NCBI RefSeq assembly: GCF_046844695.1
Contig: NZ_CP177354.1
Coordinates: 3,596,001-3,660,000, forward strand
From: Pokkaliibacter plantistimulans
GTDB taxonomy: Bacteria; Pseudomonadota; Gammaproteobacteria; Pseudomonadales; Balneatricaceae
DNA length: 64,000 nucleotides
Direction: 5' to 3'
A program made the position numbers and the translations under genes. Of the stretch, positions 25,377-34,167 are shown piece after piece (the stretch's first letter is position 1; each line of letters opens with the position of its first letter). The notes beneath the pieces are model-generated. The model was given only the letters and a program-made list of their open reading frames with translations, ran no database searches and was not told where the DNA came from.

Positions 25377-25583
25377 CCTGTATTCCCACACAAGCAACAC
25401 GCCCTCTGCCCCCGAAGGCTAAAAGCCTCATCAGCTGCGCCCAATTGTCACGTTTTACTGACAACCTGTGTCTTCATCAAATCGCGACCACTAGCACCAG
25501 ACCAGCCAATCAAGTAACTTAACCGTTTAATTAGCAGTGCTAATACGCTGTTTTCTGAGGTTTATTGCGGGCAAGCCTTTACG

Positions 25584-27884
25584 ATGGAAAACCTTAGTAC
25601 TCTCGTCTTCCCGAACATCAGTGCTGATACTCTGCTACAGGAAAACAGCCTGCTGCGCGCACTGATCGAGTCCATGCGTGATCCTGCCATCTTTGTCACT
25701 GACCCTGACCAGGGCTATCGCTTTATTCTGGTAAATGAGGCGGTTTGCCGTCATTTTGGTGTCAGCCGGGAAACCGTGCTGACCTGGACCCCGGCAGATA
25801 TCGACCCTCATTACGATCCCCATAAGCTACTGCAGCTGGAAAACTATCTGGCGATACATAAGACTCACACCTTCGAGTCTGAGCATGTTTTGCCAGGCGG
25901 GCGCCATGTCCCCGTCGAGATCATCGTCAATTACTTCGAGCACAACGGTAAAAGCCTGATTGTGGGCTATTTCCGTGACATATCCGAACGCCGTCAGGAA
26001 GAACGACGCCGCCGTGCTGAACATGTCCTGCAGCAGCGATTCAAAATCGAGCAACAGCACAAACAGGTTTTCGATAACCTGACTGATGATTTCTATCTGC
26101 TGGATATCACTCCCGAGCGCCGTCTGCTGATTGTTGATGTCAATAAAGTCTCAGCCCAACGTCTGGGCTTACCCGCTGAACAGATCATCGGACGCTATCT
26201 CGATACCTTCCTGCCGCCGGAGAAAGTTGCCAGCTGCTACTCACAGAAACTCATCTGCACCGACACCGGCCAGCCCTATCATTACGAAGAAAATGTGCTG
26301 CTCAATGGAACCTTATGCACCTTCGATACCACCATCATTCCTATCTTTAATGATCAGGGCGAGGTGTATCGGATTGCCGGTATATCCCGCGACATTACCG
26401 AGAAGAAACGACAGGAAATGGAGAAATTGCTCAGGGAACAGGAATTCAGAGCCCTGGTCGAGCATTCGCGCGATGTAGTGATCCGTTATGACACTGAATG
26501 TCGCAGAACCTATGCCAACCCGGCCTACCTGAAGATCGCCCATGCCAGCCAGATGGAAGATGTGCTAAACAAGACTCCACTTGACGACTCTGTGATCAAG
26601 CACAATGATCAGGCCCTGTACGATAAGATCAAGAACGTCGTGGACTCTGGCACTGCGCAGGAGCTGGACATCATCTGGACCGATGACGGTATCGAGTATT
26701 GCTACGAAGCTCATCTTATCCCCGAGTTCGACAATCAACAGCATGTTTGCAGCGTACTGTGTATTGGTCGTGACTACTCCCAGCGTCGCCATGCCGAACT
26801 GGCGCTGCAAAAGCGAGAACAGGAATTCCGCACTCTGGTGGAGAACTCCCCGGACACGATTTGCCGTCACGAACTCAATGGCCGCCGTATCTACATCAAC
26901 CCCAAGATCATCAAAATGTCGGGCGGTCTGTCGCGGGTCATCATCAACTCTTCCCCGCTGGAGTATCCTGGTGGCGAAGAAGGCCTGATGTACCATAACA
27001 AGATCAAGGAAGTGATCTGCAGCGGCGAAAACCTCGAATTTGAATTGAACTGGATGTCGATCAAAGGTCCGGCCTGCTCGCTGATCAATCTGGTGCCCGA
27101 ACGCGGCCCTGATGGCCGTATCAACAGCGTGCTGGCCATCGGCCGCGACATCACCCTGCTCAAGCGCTTTCGCCAGGATCTGGAGTATTCACGCAGCCAG
27201 CTGCGGGAACTGGTGGCTCACCGTGAACGCACTCGCGAGGGTGAGCGCAAGCATATTGCACGCGAGGTGCATGACGAGCTGGGTCAGCAGCTCACCGCCC
27301 TGAGTATGGAAATTCAGAGCATGAGTGTACGCTACGGAAAATCCGATGAAGCCTTCACTCAGCAACTGGGGCGTATTCGCAAACAGCTGCAACACACCAT
27401 CTCCTTTACCCGTAATCTGGTATCACGCCTGCGACCTGGCGCGCTGGATATGGGCTTTATTGCCGCGCTGGAATGGCTGGTAGAAGACTTCAAGCAGCGC
27501 AATCGCAGCTGTGAATGCCGGCTCACCCTGAACTGTGCTGACGTTAGTCTGCCAGAAGACATTGCGACAGCGGTGTTCCGTATCGTACAGGAATCACTGA
27601 CAAACATTATCCGCCATGCCAATGCCAGTCAGGTGCACATTCTGCTGCATGAGCTGGATTCTCATCTGCTTCTGGGCATTCGCGATAATGGTTGCGGCTT
27701 CGACAGCAAACGTCAGCACAGTGAATCCTTTGGCCTGATGGGCATTAAGGAGCGCGCCATCATGATCCGGGGTGAACTCTATCTGTTCAGTGCCCCCAAC
27801 AAAGGCACCTATATTGAACTCCATATTCCCCTTGGCAACACTAGAAGAGGCATCGATGAAGATTCGCTTGTTGATTGCAGATGA
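25584..27884 (+). CDS. hrpX: Cytoplasmic four-PAS histidine kinase, HrpX-like
   Basis: The 766-residue kinase has no membrane segment. Four PAS domains are readable, at roughly 20-135, 155-275, 285-405 and 415-530. A HisKA_3 dimerisation helix follows with the phosphate-accepting histidine in AREVHDELGQQLTALSME, then a HATPase domain (ESLTNIIRHANASQ, RDNGCGF). In Erwinia and Pantoea the cytoplasmic PAS kinase HrpX and the regulator HrpY switch on hrpS and thereby hrpL. The location inside the cluster and the partner gene fit that role, though HrpX there is shorter with fewer PAS domains. No hrp box precedes it, as expected for an upstream regulator. Confidence 0.83.
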   Translation: MENLSTLVFPNISADTLLQENSLLRALIESMRDPAIFVTDPDQGYRFILVNEAVCRHFGVSRETVLTWTPADIDPHYDPHKLLQLENYLAIHKTHTFESEHVLPGGRHVPVEIIVNYFEHNGKSLIVGYFRDISERRQEERRRRAEHVLQQRFKIEQQHKQVFDNLTDDFYLLDITPERRLLIVDVNKVSAQRLGLPAEQIIGRYLDTFLPPEKVASCYSQKLICTDTGQPYHYEENVLLNGTLCTFDTTIIPIFNDQGEVYRIAGISRDITEKKRQEMEKLLREQEFRALVEHSRDVVIRYDTECRRTYANPAYLKIAHASQMEDVLNKTPLDDSVIKHNDQALYDKIKNVVDSGTAQELDIIWTDDGIEYCYEAHLIPEFDNQQHVCSVLCIGRDYSQRRHAELALQKREQEFRTLVENSPDTICRHELNGRRIYINPKIIKMSGGLSRVIINSSPLEYPGGEEGLMYHNKIKEVICSGENLEFELNWMSIKGPACSLINLVPERGPDGRINSVLAIGRDITLLKRFRQDLEYSRSQLRELVAHRERTREGERKHIAREVHDELGQQLTALSMEIQSMSVRYGKSDEAFTQQLGRIRKQLQHTISFTRNLVSRLRPGALDMGFIAALEWLVEDFKQRNRSCECRLTLNCADVSLPEDIATAVFRIVQESLTNIIRHANASQVHILLHELDSHLLLGIRDNGCGFDSKRQHSESFGLMGIKERAIMIRGELYLFSAPNKGTYIELHIPLGNTRRGIDEDSLVDCR

Positions 27885-28491
27885 CCACTCCATTGTGCGT
27901 GAGGGACTGAAACAGCTGCTTGCACTGTATGACGACATTGAACTGATGGCCGAAGCAGTCGATGGCGACCATCTGTTGACCATTCTGGAGCAGCAGCAGC
28001 CTGACATTCTGACTCTGGATATTTTGATGCCAGGACTCAGTGGCATTCCCCTGATTGAAACTATCGCCAAGCGCTATCCTGAGCTGCCGATTCTGATACT
28101 CAGCATGCACAATGAGACGCAGATTGCCCGCCGCACCATCCGCGCAGGGGCACGCGGCTATCTCAGCAAGGACTGCGATGCCAACACCCTGATCGCCGGG
28201 ATTCGCAAGCTGGCTCAGGGAGGCCGCTATATCCAGTCCGATGTGGCCGAAAAACTCGCCTTCGACTTTGACGAGGCGATCGATACACCCAAACATGACA
28301 GTCTGTCGAAGCGGGAATTTCATATTTTCTGCCTGCTGGCACGCGGCCTCAGCGTCAATGAAATCGCTGAAGAACTGTGCATCAGCAACAAAACAGTCAG
28401 CACCCATAAATTCCGGCTGATGCAAAAAATGAGCTTTTCCAGCCATACAGAAATTGTGCGTTATGCCCTCGCCCACAACCTGATCAGATAG
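27856..28491 (+). CDS. hrpY: LuxR/NarL-type response regulator, HrpY-like
   Basis: The protein has 211 residues from the ATG at 27856, overlapping the kinase gene by 29 bases. The receiver domain has the acidic pair D9-D10 and phospho-acceptor D55 (TLDILMP). The C-terminal DNA-binding domain has the LuxR helix-turn-helix (FCLLARGLSVNEIAEELCIS, then NKTVSTHK). It is the cognate partner of the kinase. By analogy with Erwinia HrpY it would activate hrpS, which is not in this window. An ATG further upstream in frame would lie deep in the kinase gene and is not preferred. Confidence 0.87.
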   Translation: MKIRLLIADDHSIVREGLKQLLALYDDIELMAEAVDGDHLLTILEQQQPDILTLDILMPGLSGIPLIETIAKRYPELPILILSMHNETQIARRTIRAGARGYLSKDCDANTLIAGIRKLAQGGRYIQSDVAEKLAFDFDEAIDTPKHDSLSKREFHIFCLLARGLSVNEIAEELCISNKTVSTHKFRLMQKMSFSSHTEIVRYALAHNLIR

Positions 28492-28636
28492 CTCACGCCC
28501 TCTGTGTGGCCGGTGAATCAATCCCAGGCACTCGCCGGCACATTTCCCTGATCCGCTGTCAGTTATCCCCCTACCGTTATTACCGACTAGATTTGCGTAA
28601 TTGCTGCGCTTTTTCGACCTTACCCTGCTCCTAAGG

Positions 28637-28664
28637 GGAACCTCAGCAAAGTGCATACCACTCA
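28637..28664 (+). promoter_or_regulatory. HrpL-type promoter (hrp box) for the second harpin
   Basis: GGAACC-N15-CCACTCA, a perfect consensus. It sits in the 314-base gene-free stretch 28492-28805, in which I see no other signal. The leader to the harpin ATG at 28806 is about 135 bases, the second longest in this set. Confidence 0.9.
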
Positions 28665-28805
28665 TTCAGCGGAATGGCGTGGAGCAACCTCTTATCCCGC
28701 AGCACCTCAGACCAGCGACCGTGACAAGGGTCGCTCCCTACCATCATCTATCCCGGACCTTAATACAGGGCCGGACATTTGATTACGAACAGGAAGGGAA
28801 ACGTT

Positions 28806-29699
28806 ATGTCCACGATGAGCATACAGTCCAACTCCATTGGCGGCTTCAGCCCGCTGGGTAATTCCGATTTTTCGTCAGGCCTTGGCCAGAACGGTCAGAA
28901 CCAGGGCCTGCAAGGTTCAGGTCAGGGCAGCAACGGCCTGGAAAAGCTGGTCGAGCTGTTGGTCAAGGCGCTGATTCAGATGGCGCAGGGCCAGGGTGCC
29001 CAGGGCGGACAATCCGGTGGCCAGAATGGCGGGCTGGGTAATTCGCAAGGTGGTCAGGGCTCAGAGCTGGGCGACATGCTCAAGGAGCTCATGGACAAGA
29101 TGCAGAAGAACGGCGGCACTGATCAGGCCAACGGTCAGGGCGGTTCCGGCAGCGGTGGCAGCAGCAATGGCGGCTCAGACGGTCAGATGAATATGGAAGA
29201 CCTGATGAAGATGCTGCTGATGGCCATGATGCAAATGATGATGAACGGCGGCCAGGGTGGAAACAACTCCGGCATGGGTGGAGGTCAGGGCGGTGTCGGT
29301 GGCATTGGCTCAGGTGGAGGCACGGGTGGCGGTTCAGGCGGTGTCGGCGGCAACAGTGGTCTGGGTGGAGCGGGTGGACTGGGCGGCGGGAACGGCCTGG
29401 GCGGCGCCGGTGGCTTGGGAGGGTTGAGCTCGGAAGACCTCGGCAAGAGCCTGGTCGACATTGGCAACTCACTTATGAAAGGCGCCGGCGAAAACTCACT
29501 CAGCAACGCCATTTCCCCCACTCAGGATGGTGGCGGTCAGATTCAGGACTTGCTGAAAGACCTGCTGAAGCTGGTTGCCAAAATGATGGACAACAACTCC
29601 GGCACCTTTGGTCAGGCCGGTGGTGGTATGGGCGGTGGCCTTGGCGGATTGGGCGGCCAAAACGGTCCCAACATTGAACTATCGATTCAGATGAGTTGA
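28806..29699 (+). CDS. Second harpin-like Gly/Met-rich protein
   Basis: From the ATG at 28806 (GGAAGGGAAA before it) the protein has 297 residues, no cysteine and about a third glycine. The start MSTMSIQSNSIGG, the leucine-rich helix LEKLVELLVKALIQMAQG and the Met cluster MKMLLMAMMQMMMNGG recall the N-terminal half of Erwinia HrpN. The conserved HrpN C-terminal domain is absent. A second amphipathic helix, IQDLLKDLLKLVAKMMDN, lies near residue 253. It ends NIELSIQMS. It is probably a secreted harpin or translocation helper under HrpL control. It may also be a partner of the HrpN above. Confidence 0.83.
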   Translation: MSTMSIQSNSIGGFSPLGNSDFSSGLGQNGQNQGLQGSGQGSNGLEKLVELLVKALIQMAQGQGAQGGQSGGQNGGLGNSQGGQGSELGDMLKELMDKMQKNGGTDQANGQGGSGSGGSSNGGSDGQMNMEDLMKMLLMAMMQMMMNGGQGGNNSGMGGGQGGVGGIGSGGGTGGGSGGVGGNSGLGGAGGLGGGNGLGGAGGLGGLSSEDLGKSLVDIGNSLMKGAGENSLSNAISPTQDGGGQIQDLLKDLLKLVAKMMDNNSGTFGQAGGGMGGGLGGLGGQNGPNIELSIQMS

Positions 29700-29718
29700 T
29701 TTTGTCACCCATTCACAC

Positions 29719-29746
29719 GGGCAACCTGAATTCGCTCAGGTTGCCC
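29719..29746 (+). terminator. Terminator hairpin after the second harpin
   Basis: An 11-bp stem, GGGCAACCTGA/TCAGGTTGCCC, with a 6-base loop ATTCGC, lies 20 bases after the stop codon. The following CTTG is a poor T tract. Confidence 0.65.
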
Positions 29747-29981
29747 CTTGTCGCCGGGATCACTGACCCTTACTTCATGCCGGTTTGTCGAACCGAGCAA
29801 TTGCACTCAGTGGTTTGACACTTTCTTTCAGCGCCTGCCTACAGGCATCAGCAGGTTTAAGGTATCGGCTAAGTTAAACGTATACATCGGAAGTACCGAC
29901 GACACGAGCCAACATATTCACCACCACTGCTAATCACCCTGCTATTTATCTTTTCAGCAGGGATCGTCAGAGGACACAACC

Positions 29982-30344
29982 ATGAGCAACACCGATCTGC
30001 TGGGCTTTGACAACAGCACTGCAGCCTCCAGCACACCAACCAGCACTCCAGATTCCTGGCAGGAATTACTCGACAAGGGCGATGGCTACCTTACTCCTGC
30101 TCAACGTGCCGCCTTTGAGACTGCCATTGCCATGGTGATCGAACGCCTGCAGATCACACTGGGCAAAGCACCGACGGCGGCAGAACAGGCAGACCGATTC
30201 GACTTTTCGCGTTACATCGGCGAAATGGAGGAGCGCTTTGTTAATGACGCCAAGGGGCTGGATGAATTACAGCAGGATGCAGCGCTGACGGCTGCACGCG
30301 TAATTGAACATATCGCCGACATCATCAGCGGCCGCAAGAACTGA
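29982..30344 (+). CDS. Unknown small acidic protein
   Basis: The 120-residue protein is not recognised. It starts with a Ser/Thr-rich, disordered stretch of about 25 residues (STAASSTPTSTPDS). The rest is predicted helical, with LTPAQRAAFETAIAMVIERL and FDFSRYIGEMEERF as notable segments. The start resembles a type III export signal, but no hrp box is visible upstream. A hairpin separates it from the harpin gene. An AGAGGA ribosome site precedes the ATG. It is a real gene by coding quality and ribosome site; its role in secretion is conjecture from location. Confidence 0.65.
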   Translation: MSNTDLLGFDNSTAASSTPTSTPDSWQELLDKGDGYLTPAQRAAFETAIAMVIERLQITLGKAPTAAEQADRFDFSRYIGEMEERFVNDAKGLDELQQDAALTAARVIEHIADIISGRKN

Positions 30345-30418
30345 ACAGACCTGGGCTTGCCGGATCTTTCCCTTTGAATCTTTCCTTGTATAGGGGCTTA
30401 TAGAGTTAAGCCCCTCCC

Positions 30419-32161
30419 TCAGACTGTTTGTTCAAGTTCAGCGATGACTACGCAGTTGCGTCCCTTAGCCTTGGCCTGATACAACGCCCGGTCTGCCTCG
30501 GCAAACAGGTCATGCCAGGTGCGCAAATCAGCGCGCTTCATCGCAACGCCCGCACTGGCGGTCACAGTCAGCGACACGTCTTTCAGCAGGTCAATGGGTA
30601 CACTGGCAATGACCAGTCGCAATACATCGGCCAGCTTCAACAAGGTGTCCTTACCCGCGTCATCACAGAGGATGGCAAACTCTTCCCCACCGTAACGGGC
30701 CAGTGTCATGGATGCCGGGACACGCTGACGAAGGCGCCGGGCAACTTCCTTCAGCACTTCATCTCCAGCCAGATGGCCATGATCATCATTGACCCTTTTG
30801 AAGCAATCGATATCCAGCAGTATCAACCCCACACGATCATCCATGGTGTAGTCGGCCAGCCTGCGCCCGGCAATCTCCAGCGTCCGACGATTGAATAGCC
30901 CGGTGAGCGGATCCGTTTCTGCCTGCACCTTAAGCATGACGTTGAAGGCCGCACGCTCTTCCTCTTCTCGCGCCCGGATCTTTAACTCCTGACGCAGAAT
31001 ATCCAGTGCCACATAGAGCTGACGAATTTCCCCCCGATAGCTGCGCGGAATGGCCGGAGGCTCCTTGAGCTCTCCGCTTGCCAGCGCAAGTAGCTCATTC
31101 CTGGCACGCAGCAGCGGCAAGAGCACGGCACTGTTCAGGCGCCAGAGCACCAGCAACAGGATCACCGTCACCACAACAGAGAGGACAGCTGAAGTCACCA
31201 GATGCCCTAGTGCCACTTCGGTGGCAGCAACGACGTCACGCTGGCTGAGCAGCATCACCCGATCACGATATCGTTCCAACATGTTCAGATTAGGCACATA
31301 GGTATCGGTAAACTCACGCGCCGTCATAGAGTAACGCCCCGCCAACAAGCCCTCGGTCATCAACTTATCGACCATAGCCAGCGCAGTCTGCAGACCATTG
31401 CGCAATTGCTCGCGGTTAATGCCGTAACGCTGTGAGCCGCCCTGATAGGGCTTGATCAGCACATCGACCTGCTCGGTAAGCTGACTGATGCGCCCCTTCA
31501 AGTGAAAGAGGGTCCATTGCCGCTGCTGATCAATAGCACTGCCACTATTTAGAGGAACAATCAACGCAGAACCAAGCCGACCGTAGTAATCACGGAGCTC
31601 CGTCATCACACGTGCGGTGAGAATAGCCTGAGTCAGATGCGGATTGCGCTGCAGTATCGCTGTCTGTAGCTCATTGATGGGCGGGCGAAGCACATTGATC
31701 ACACCGAACATGGCATCGATCGCCGACTGGATGGTCATCGGCTGACGCTGACCAGGGTTTATCGTCGCAACTTCATCCACTCGCGCTCGCGCCACCGTCA
31801 GATTGTGGCGCGCGTACTGAAACTGTTCCGCCAGACCAAACCGGTAGGACTGCTCACGCAGCCCTACCTCCAACTGATCAAATGCCAGATTAGTTTCCCG
31901 TCGAGACTGATCCAACTGCAACTGACTTTCCGTCTGCCGACCTGCAGCGGTCAGACGATTATTGGCTGGGCCTCGCTCTGCAGACACCGCATTGAATGCC
32001 AGCATTGCCGAGTGAAAGTCAGCGAGATCAAGTCTGCTCAGCTCAAGATTGCGCCAGCGCTGCCATTGCTGGAACAACAGCTCACTGCTAAGCACCAACA
32101 ACCCCACCAGGATAACTGCACTGCCCAGCCAGAATTTTTGCCCCACCTTCAGCGTCAACAT
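30419..32161 (-). CDS. Membrane diguanylate cyclase with long periplasmic sensor
   Basis: The likely start is the ATG at 32161, giving 580 residues with GGTGGG before it; the frame is open to a GTG at 32191. Two membrane helices (near 10-30 and 325-345) bracket a helical periplasmic domain of about 290 residues, which contains SAERGPANNRL. A HAMP-like linker and a GGDEF domain with an intact YGGEEF active site follow. The RxxD inhibitory site is absent (PASM in its place). It should make cyclic-di-GMP without product inhibition at that site. It is divergent from hrpJ, so the two share a control region of about 100 bases. Confidence 0.9.
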   Translation of the reverse strand: MLTLKVGQKFWLGSAVILVGLLVLSSELLFQQWQRWRNLELSRLDLADFHSAMLAFNAVSAERGPANNRLTAAGRQTESQLQLDQSRRETNLAFDQLEVGLREQSYRFGLAEQFQYARHNLTVARARVDEVATINPGQRQPMTIQSAIDAMFGVINVLRPPINELQTAILQRNPHLTQAILTARVMTELRDYYGRLGSALIVPLNSGSAIDQQRQWTLFHLKGRISQLTEQVDVLIKPYQGGSQRYGINREQLRNGLQTALAMVDKLMTEGLLAGRYSMTAREFTDTYVPNLNMLERYRDRVMLLSQRDVVAATEVALGHLVTSAVLSVVVTVILLLVLWRLNSAVLLPLLRARNELLALASGELKEPPAIPRSYRGEIRQLYVALDILRQELKIRAREEEERAAFNVMLKVQAETDPLTGLFNRRTLEIAGRRLADYTMDDRVGLILLDIDCFKRVNDDHGHLAGDEVLKEVARRLRQRVPASMTLARYGGEEFAILCDDAGKDTLLKLADVLRLVIASVPIDLLKDVSLTVTASAGVAMKRADLRTWHDLFAEADRALYQAKAKGRNCVVIAELEQTV

Positions 32162-32277
32162 GGTATGCCCACCCAGCAACAGCCCCATCACCTTATGAAG
32201 GGGCCCAGAAGTGAGTGGCTGTTATACGCTTACTGATTGCATATCGCAGTAAAAAATTTTCCAACCAAGACCACTGA

Positions 32278-32305
32278 GGAACTCAGTCTGAGGGATGGCC
32301 ACCCA
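32278..32305 (+). promoter_or_regulatory. HrpL-type promoter (hrp box) for hrpJ
   Basis: GGAACT-N15-CCACCCA, one base from the strict consensus. Transcription would start near 32312. Confidence 0.85.
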
Positions 32306-32323
32306 CACTGACAGAACCTTGCA

Positions 32324-33451
32324 ATGGCAGATCATCCTATGAACATGAGCATCACCCCCACGCCCGATGCCACTACACTGGATACCTCTTTCTACAGCCC
32401 ACCGGTGACGTCTTCCACCCCGGCGGAAAAGGTTGATCTGAAAAGTATTGCTGAAGATGCACTGGCAGACTCCATGGAAGAAATCTCCATGAAGTTCAGC
32501 GAAAGCGTGGAGCGCCATAGCAAATCACTGGAAGAGCGCTCGGTTAAACCGCGAACGTTGCTGCGCATTGAAAAGCTGGAAGCACTTTACACCCTGTTGA
32601 ACAGCCATGCTGACAGCAGGCTGGATGAAGATGTTCGCAAGTTACTGGCAATGGGACAGCAGAAGTTCTCGCTGGATCAATTGCTAGACTTGGTAGGAGG
32701 TGACCCTGCCAAGGCGGAAGTATTGGCTCAACACGCCATGCACCGAGCCAAGGCACAGGGCAACGGCACGCTACTCAATAACCTTCAGCAAGTTGTGCAG
32801 TCATTGCACAGCGAACACGGCGCGGAAGTACAGGCAGGCATCAATACCGCAGAAGCGCTGGCGATGTTCAGTCAGGACCCGCAACAACGGCAAAACATCC
32901 GCAGTCTTTATTACCGCAATATTGTTGGCCAGGCGTCACTGGCTGCGATTTTTGATGCTTTGCTCAGCCAGTTCGATGAGCATCATTTCAGCCAGGGCAT
33001 CCACACGCTGATGCGCGCCATGGATGATGATCTGCGCTCACAATTCCCCTCTCTCCCCGTCAATCAGCTGCGTGTATTACTGCGTGACCTGACAGCCAGT
33101 CAGCAGCTGAGCAACATTCTTAATGGCAGCCGTGAGCTGCTTAACAAAATGGCGGCCAAACACATGGCCCGACAAATGAGCGCAGCCCGCCTGACCCGCC
33201 GACTGGTGGAGTTTACCCAGTCAAATATTTACCCAAGGGAAATCAAAACCCTGAGTGATGACGCCGTGGGCCAGTCACCGTTGCATCATCTGCAGTTTCT
33301 CAACGCGCTCTATCCCCTTATCCAGCAAATGCCGCTGGCCATCTGGAAAGATGGTAAGTCGCGTCAGGGCACACTCAATCTGATGCTACGAATGATGACC
33401 GAATATGCACACTTCGAACGCCAGCAACTGGCAGCTCAGCAGCAAGCGTAG
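32324..33451 (+). CDS. hrpJ: Type III gatekeeper HrpJ (SctW)
   Basis: The 375-residue protein is at the head of the hrpJ-hrc block, as in P. syringae and Erwinia. It fits the YopN-TyeA/HrpJ family: a disordered Thr/Pro-rich start, then an all-helical body with IEKLEALYTLLNSHADSRLD and LRVLLRDLTASQQLSNILNG. Gatekeepers control the switch from early to late substrates at the export gate and may be secreted themselves. The hrp box leaves only about 12 leader bases to the ATG at 32324, so Met6 (32339) or Met8 (32345) may be the true start. The next gene, an acetyltransferase, follows after 32 bases. Confidence 0.88.
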   Translation: MADHPMNMSITPTPDATTLDTSFYSPPVTSSTPAEKVDLKSIAEDALADSMEEISMKFSESVERHSKSLEERSVKPRTLLRIEKLEALYTLLNSHADSRLDEDVRKLLAMGQQKFSLDQLLDLVGGDPAKAEVLAQHAMHRAKAQGNGTLLNNLQQVVQSLHSEHGAEVQAGINTAEALAMFSQDPQQRQNIRSLYYRNIVGQASLAAIFDALLSQFDEHHFSQGIHTLMRAMDDDLRSQFPSLPVNQLRVLLRDLTASQQLSNILNGSRELLNKMAAKHMARQMSAARLTRRLVEFTQSNIYPREIKTLSDDAVGQSPLHHLQFLNALYPLIQQMPLAIWKDGKSRQGTLNLMLRMMTEYAHFERQQLAAQQQA

Positions 33452-33483
33452 CAACCGCCATCATCTCACTGAACGATACTGAC

Positions 33484-34107
33484 ATGTCCAACAGCCAAAT
33501 CAGCACCTCCCGCCCAGCATCGCACAGCCCCCTTCGTGCTCTGGCACGACTAAGGAATGCCTGTGACAACGATCTTGCCTTCGCCTCCAGCCTCACTCGC
33601 GCGAACATGCTTAGCTATTACACTCAGGCTGGAGTGAAATGGAGTGAGGAGCTGTTCCTTCACTACTGGCAACAGACCTATAACAGCATGGTGGTCGTTG
33701 CCCGTGATGACGAACGTTTCGCCCAGTTACCACCTAATATTGCGCTGCAGCCCTTTGCCCTCAGCGACAACAATGAAGTTCGTATCGGGCTGGTGCGGCT
33801 GCATTTCAATGTGCATTCGGCGCTGCTGTGGGATCTGCAGCTTTCCCCCCTCGCCCAGGGTCAGGGGCTGGGCGCCCTGTTACTGGAGCGCGTGCTGCAT
33901 ACGTGCAGTCAGGCTGGCTGCCGCTCTATCGCGCTGGATGTGTATAAGAACAATCCTGCATTACAGCTCTATCAACGCTATGGCTTCACCGTCGAATACA
34001 AGACGGAATTCGAGCTGAAGCTGTCGCGTCCACTACCCTACAGCGCGGAACCACTGCCAGCACCTCACCACTCAGAAGCTGTACGGCCCTGCTCCTCGCC
34101 GGTGTGA
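33484..34107 (+). CDS. GNAT-family acetyltransferase inside the hrp cluster
   Basis: This 207-residue protein has a GNAT fold. The strand LLWDLQLSPLAQGQGLGALL carries the acetyl-CoA loop (QGQGLG), and ALDVYKNNPALQLYQRYGF is the typical C-terminal motif near residue 155. It lies between hrpJ and hrcV, where related clusters have no such gene. It could acetylate a secretion component, a secreted protein or a small molecule; the substrate is unknown. The C-terminal 25 residues, rich in Pro/Ser, are encoded over an hrp box that serves hrcV, so the gene end and the next promoter overlap. It is probably co-transcribed with hrpJ. Confidence 0.88.
   Translation: MSNSQISTSRPASHSPLRALARLRNACDNDLAFASSLTRANMLSYYTQAGVKWSEELFLHYWQQTYNSMVVVARDDERFAQLPPNIALQPFALSDNNEVRIGLVRLHFNVHSALLWDLQLSPLAQGQGLGALLLERVLHTCSQAGCRSIALDVYKNNPALQLYQRYGFTVEYKTEFELKLSRPLPYSAEPLPAPHHSEAVRPCSSPV
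34047..34074 (+). promoter_or_regulatory. HrpL-type promoter (hrp box) inside the acetyltransferase gene, for hrcV
   Basis: GGAACC-N15-CCACTCA, with all fixed bases matched, on the coding strand within the last 61 bases of the acetyltransferase gene. The leader to hrcV would be about 90-100 bases. Confidence 0.8.
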
Positions 34108-34167
34108 TCCGTGCCTGATCCGTACATCACCCTGCACCCATCCGGTCTCAGCCTGCGCTGAACACTC

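Noticed and set aside
26307..26335. GGAACC-N16-CCACCAT inside the kinase gene on the plus strand
   Set aside because: The last fixed base is T instead of A, it lies in the middle of a PAS domain coding region, and no gene start follows nearby.
29089..29521. Pro/Arg/His-rich minus-strand frames opposite the second harpin
   Set aside because: These are the expected antisense of Gly codons; the plus-strand frame has a ribosome site and an hrp box.
29701..29981. Search for an hrp box before the 120-residue gene
   Set aside because: GAACC and CACTCA fragments occur (29800-29820) but with a 9-base spacer, so they do not form a box.
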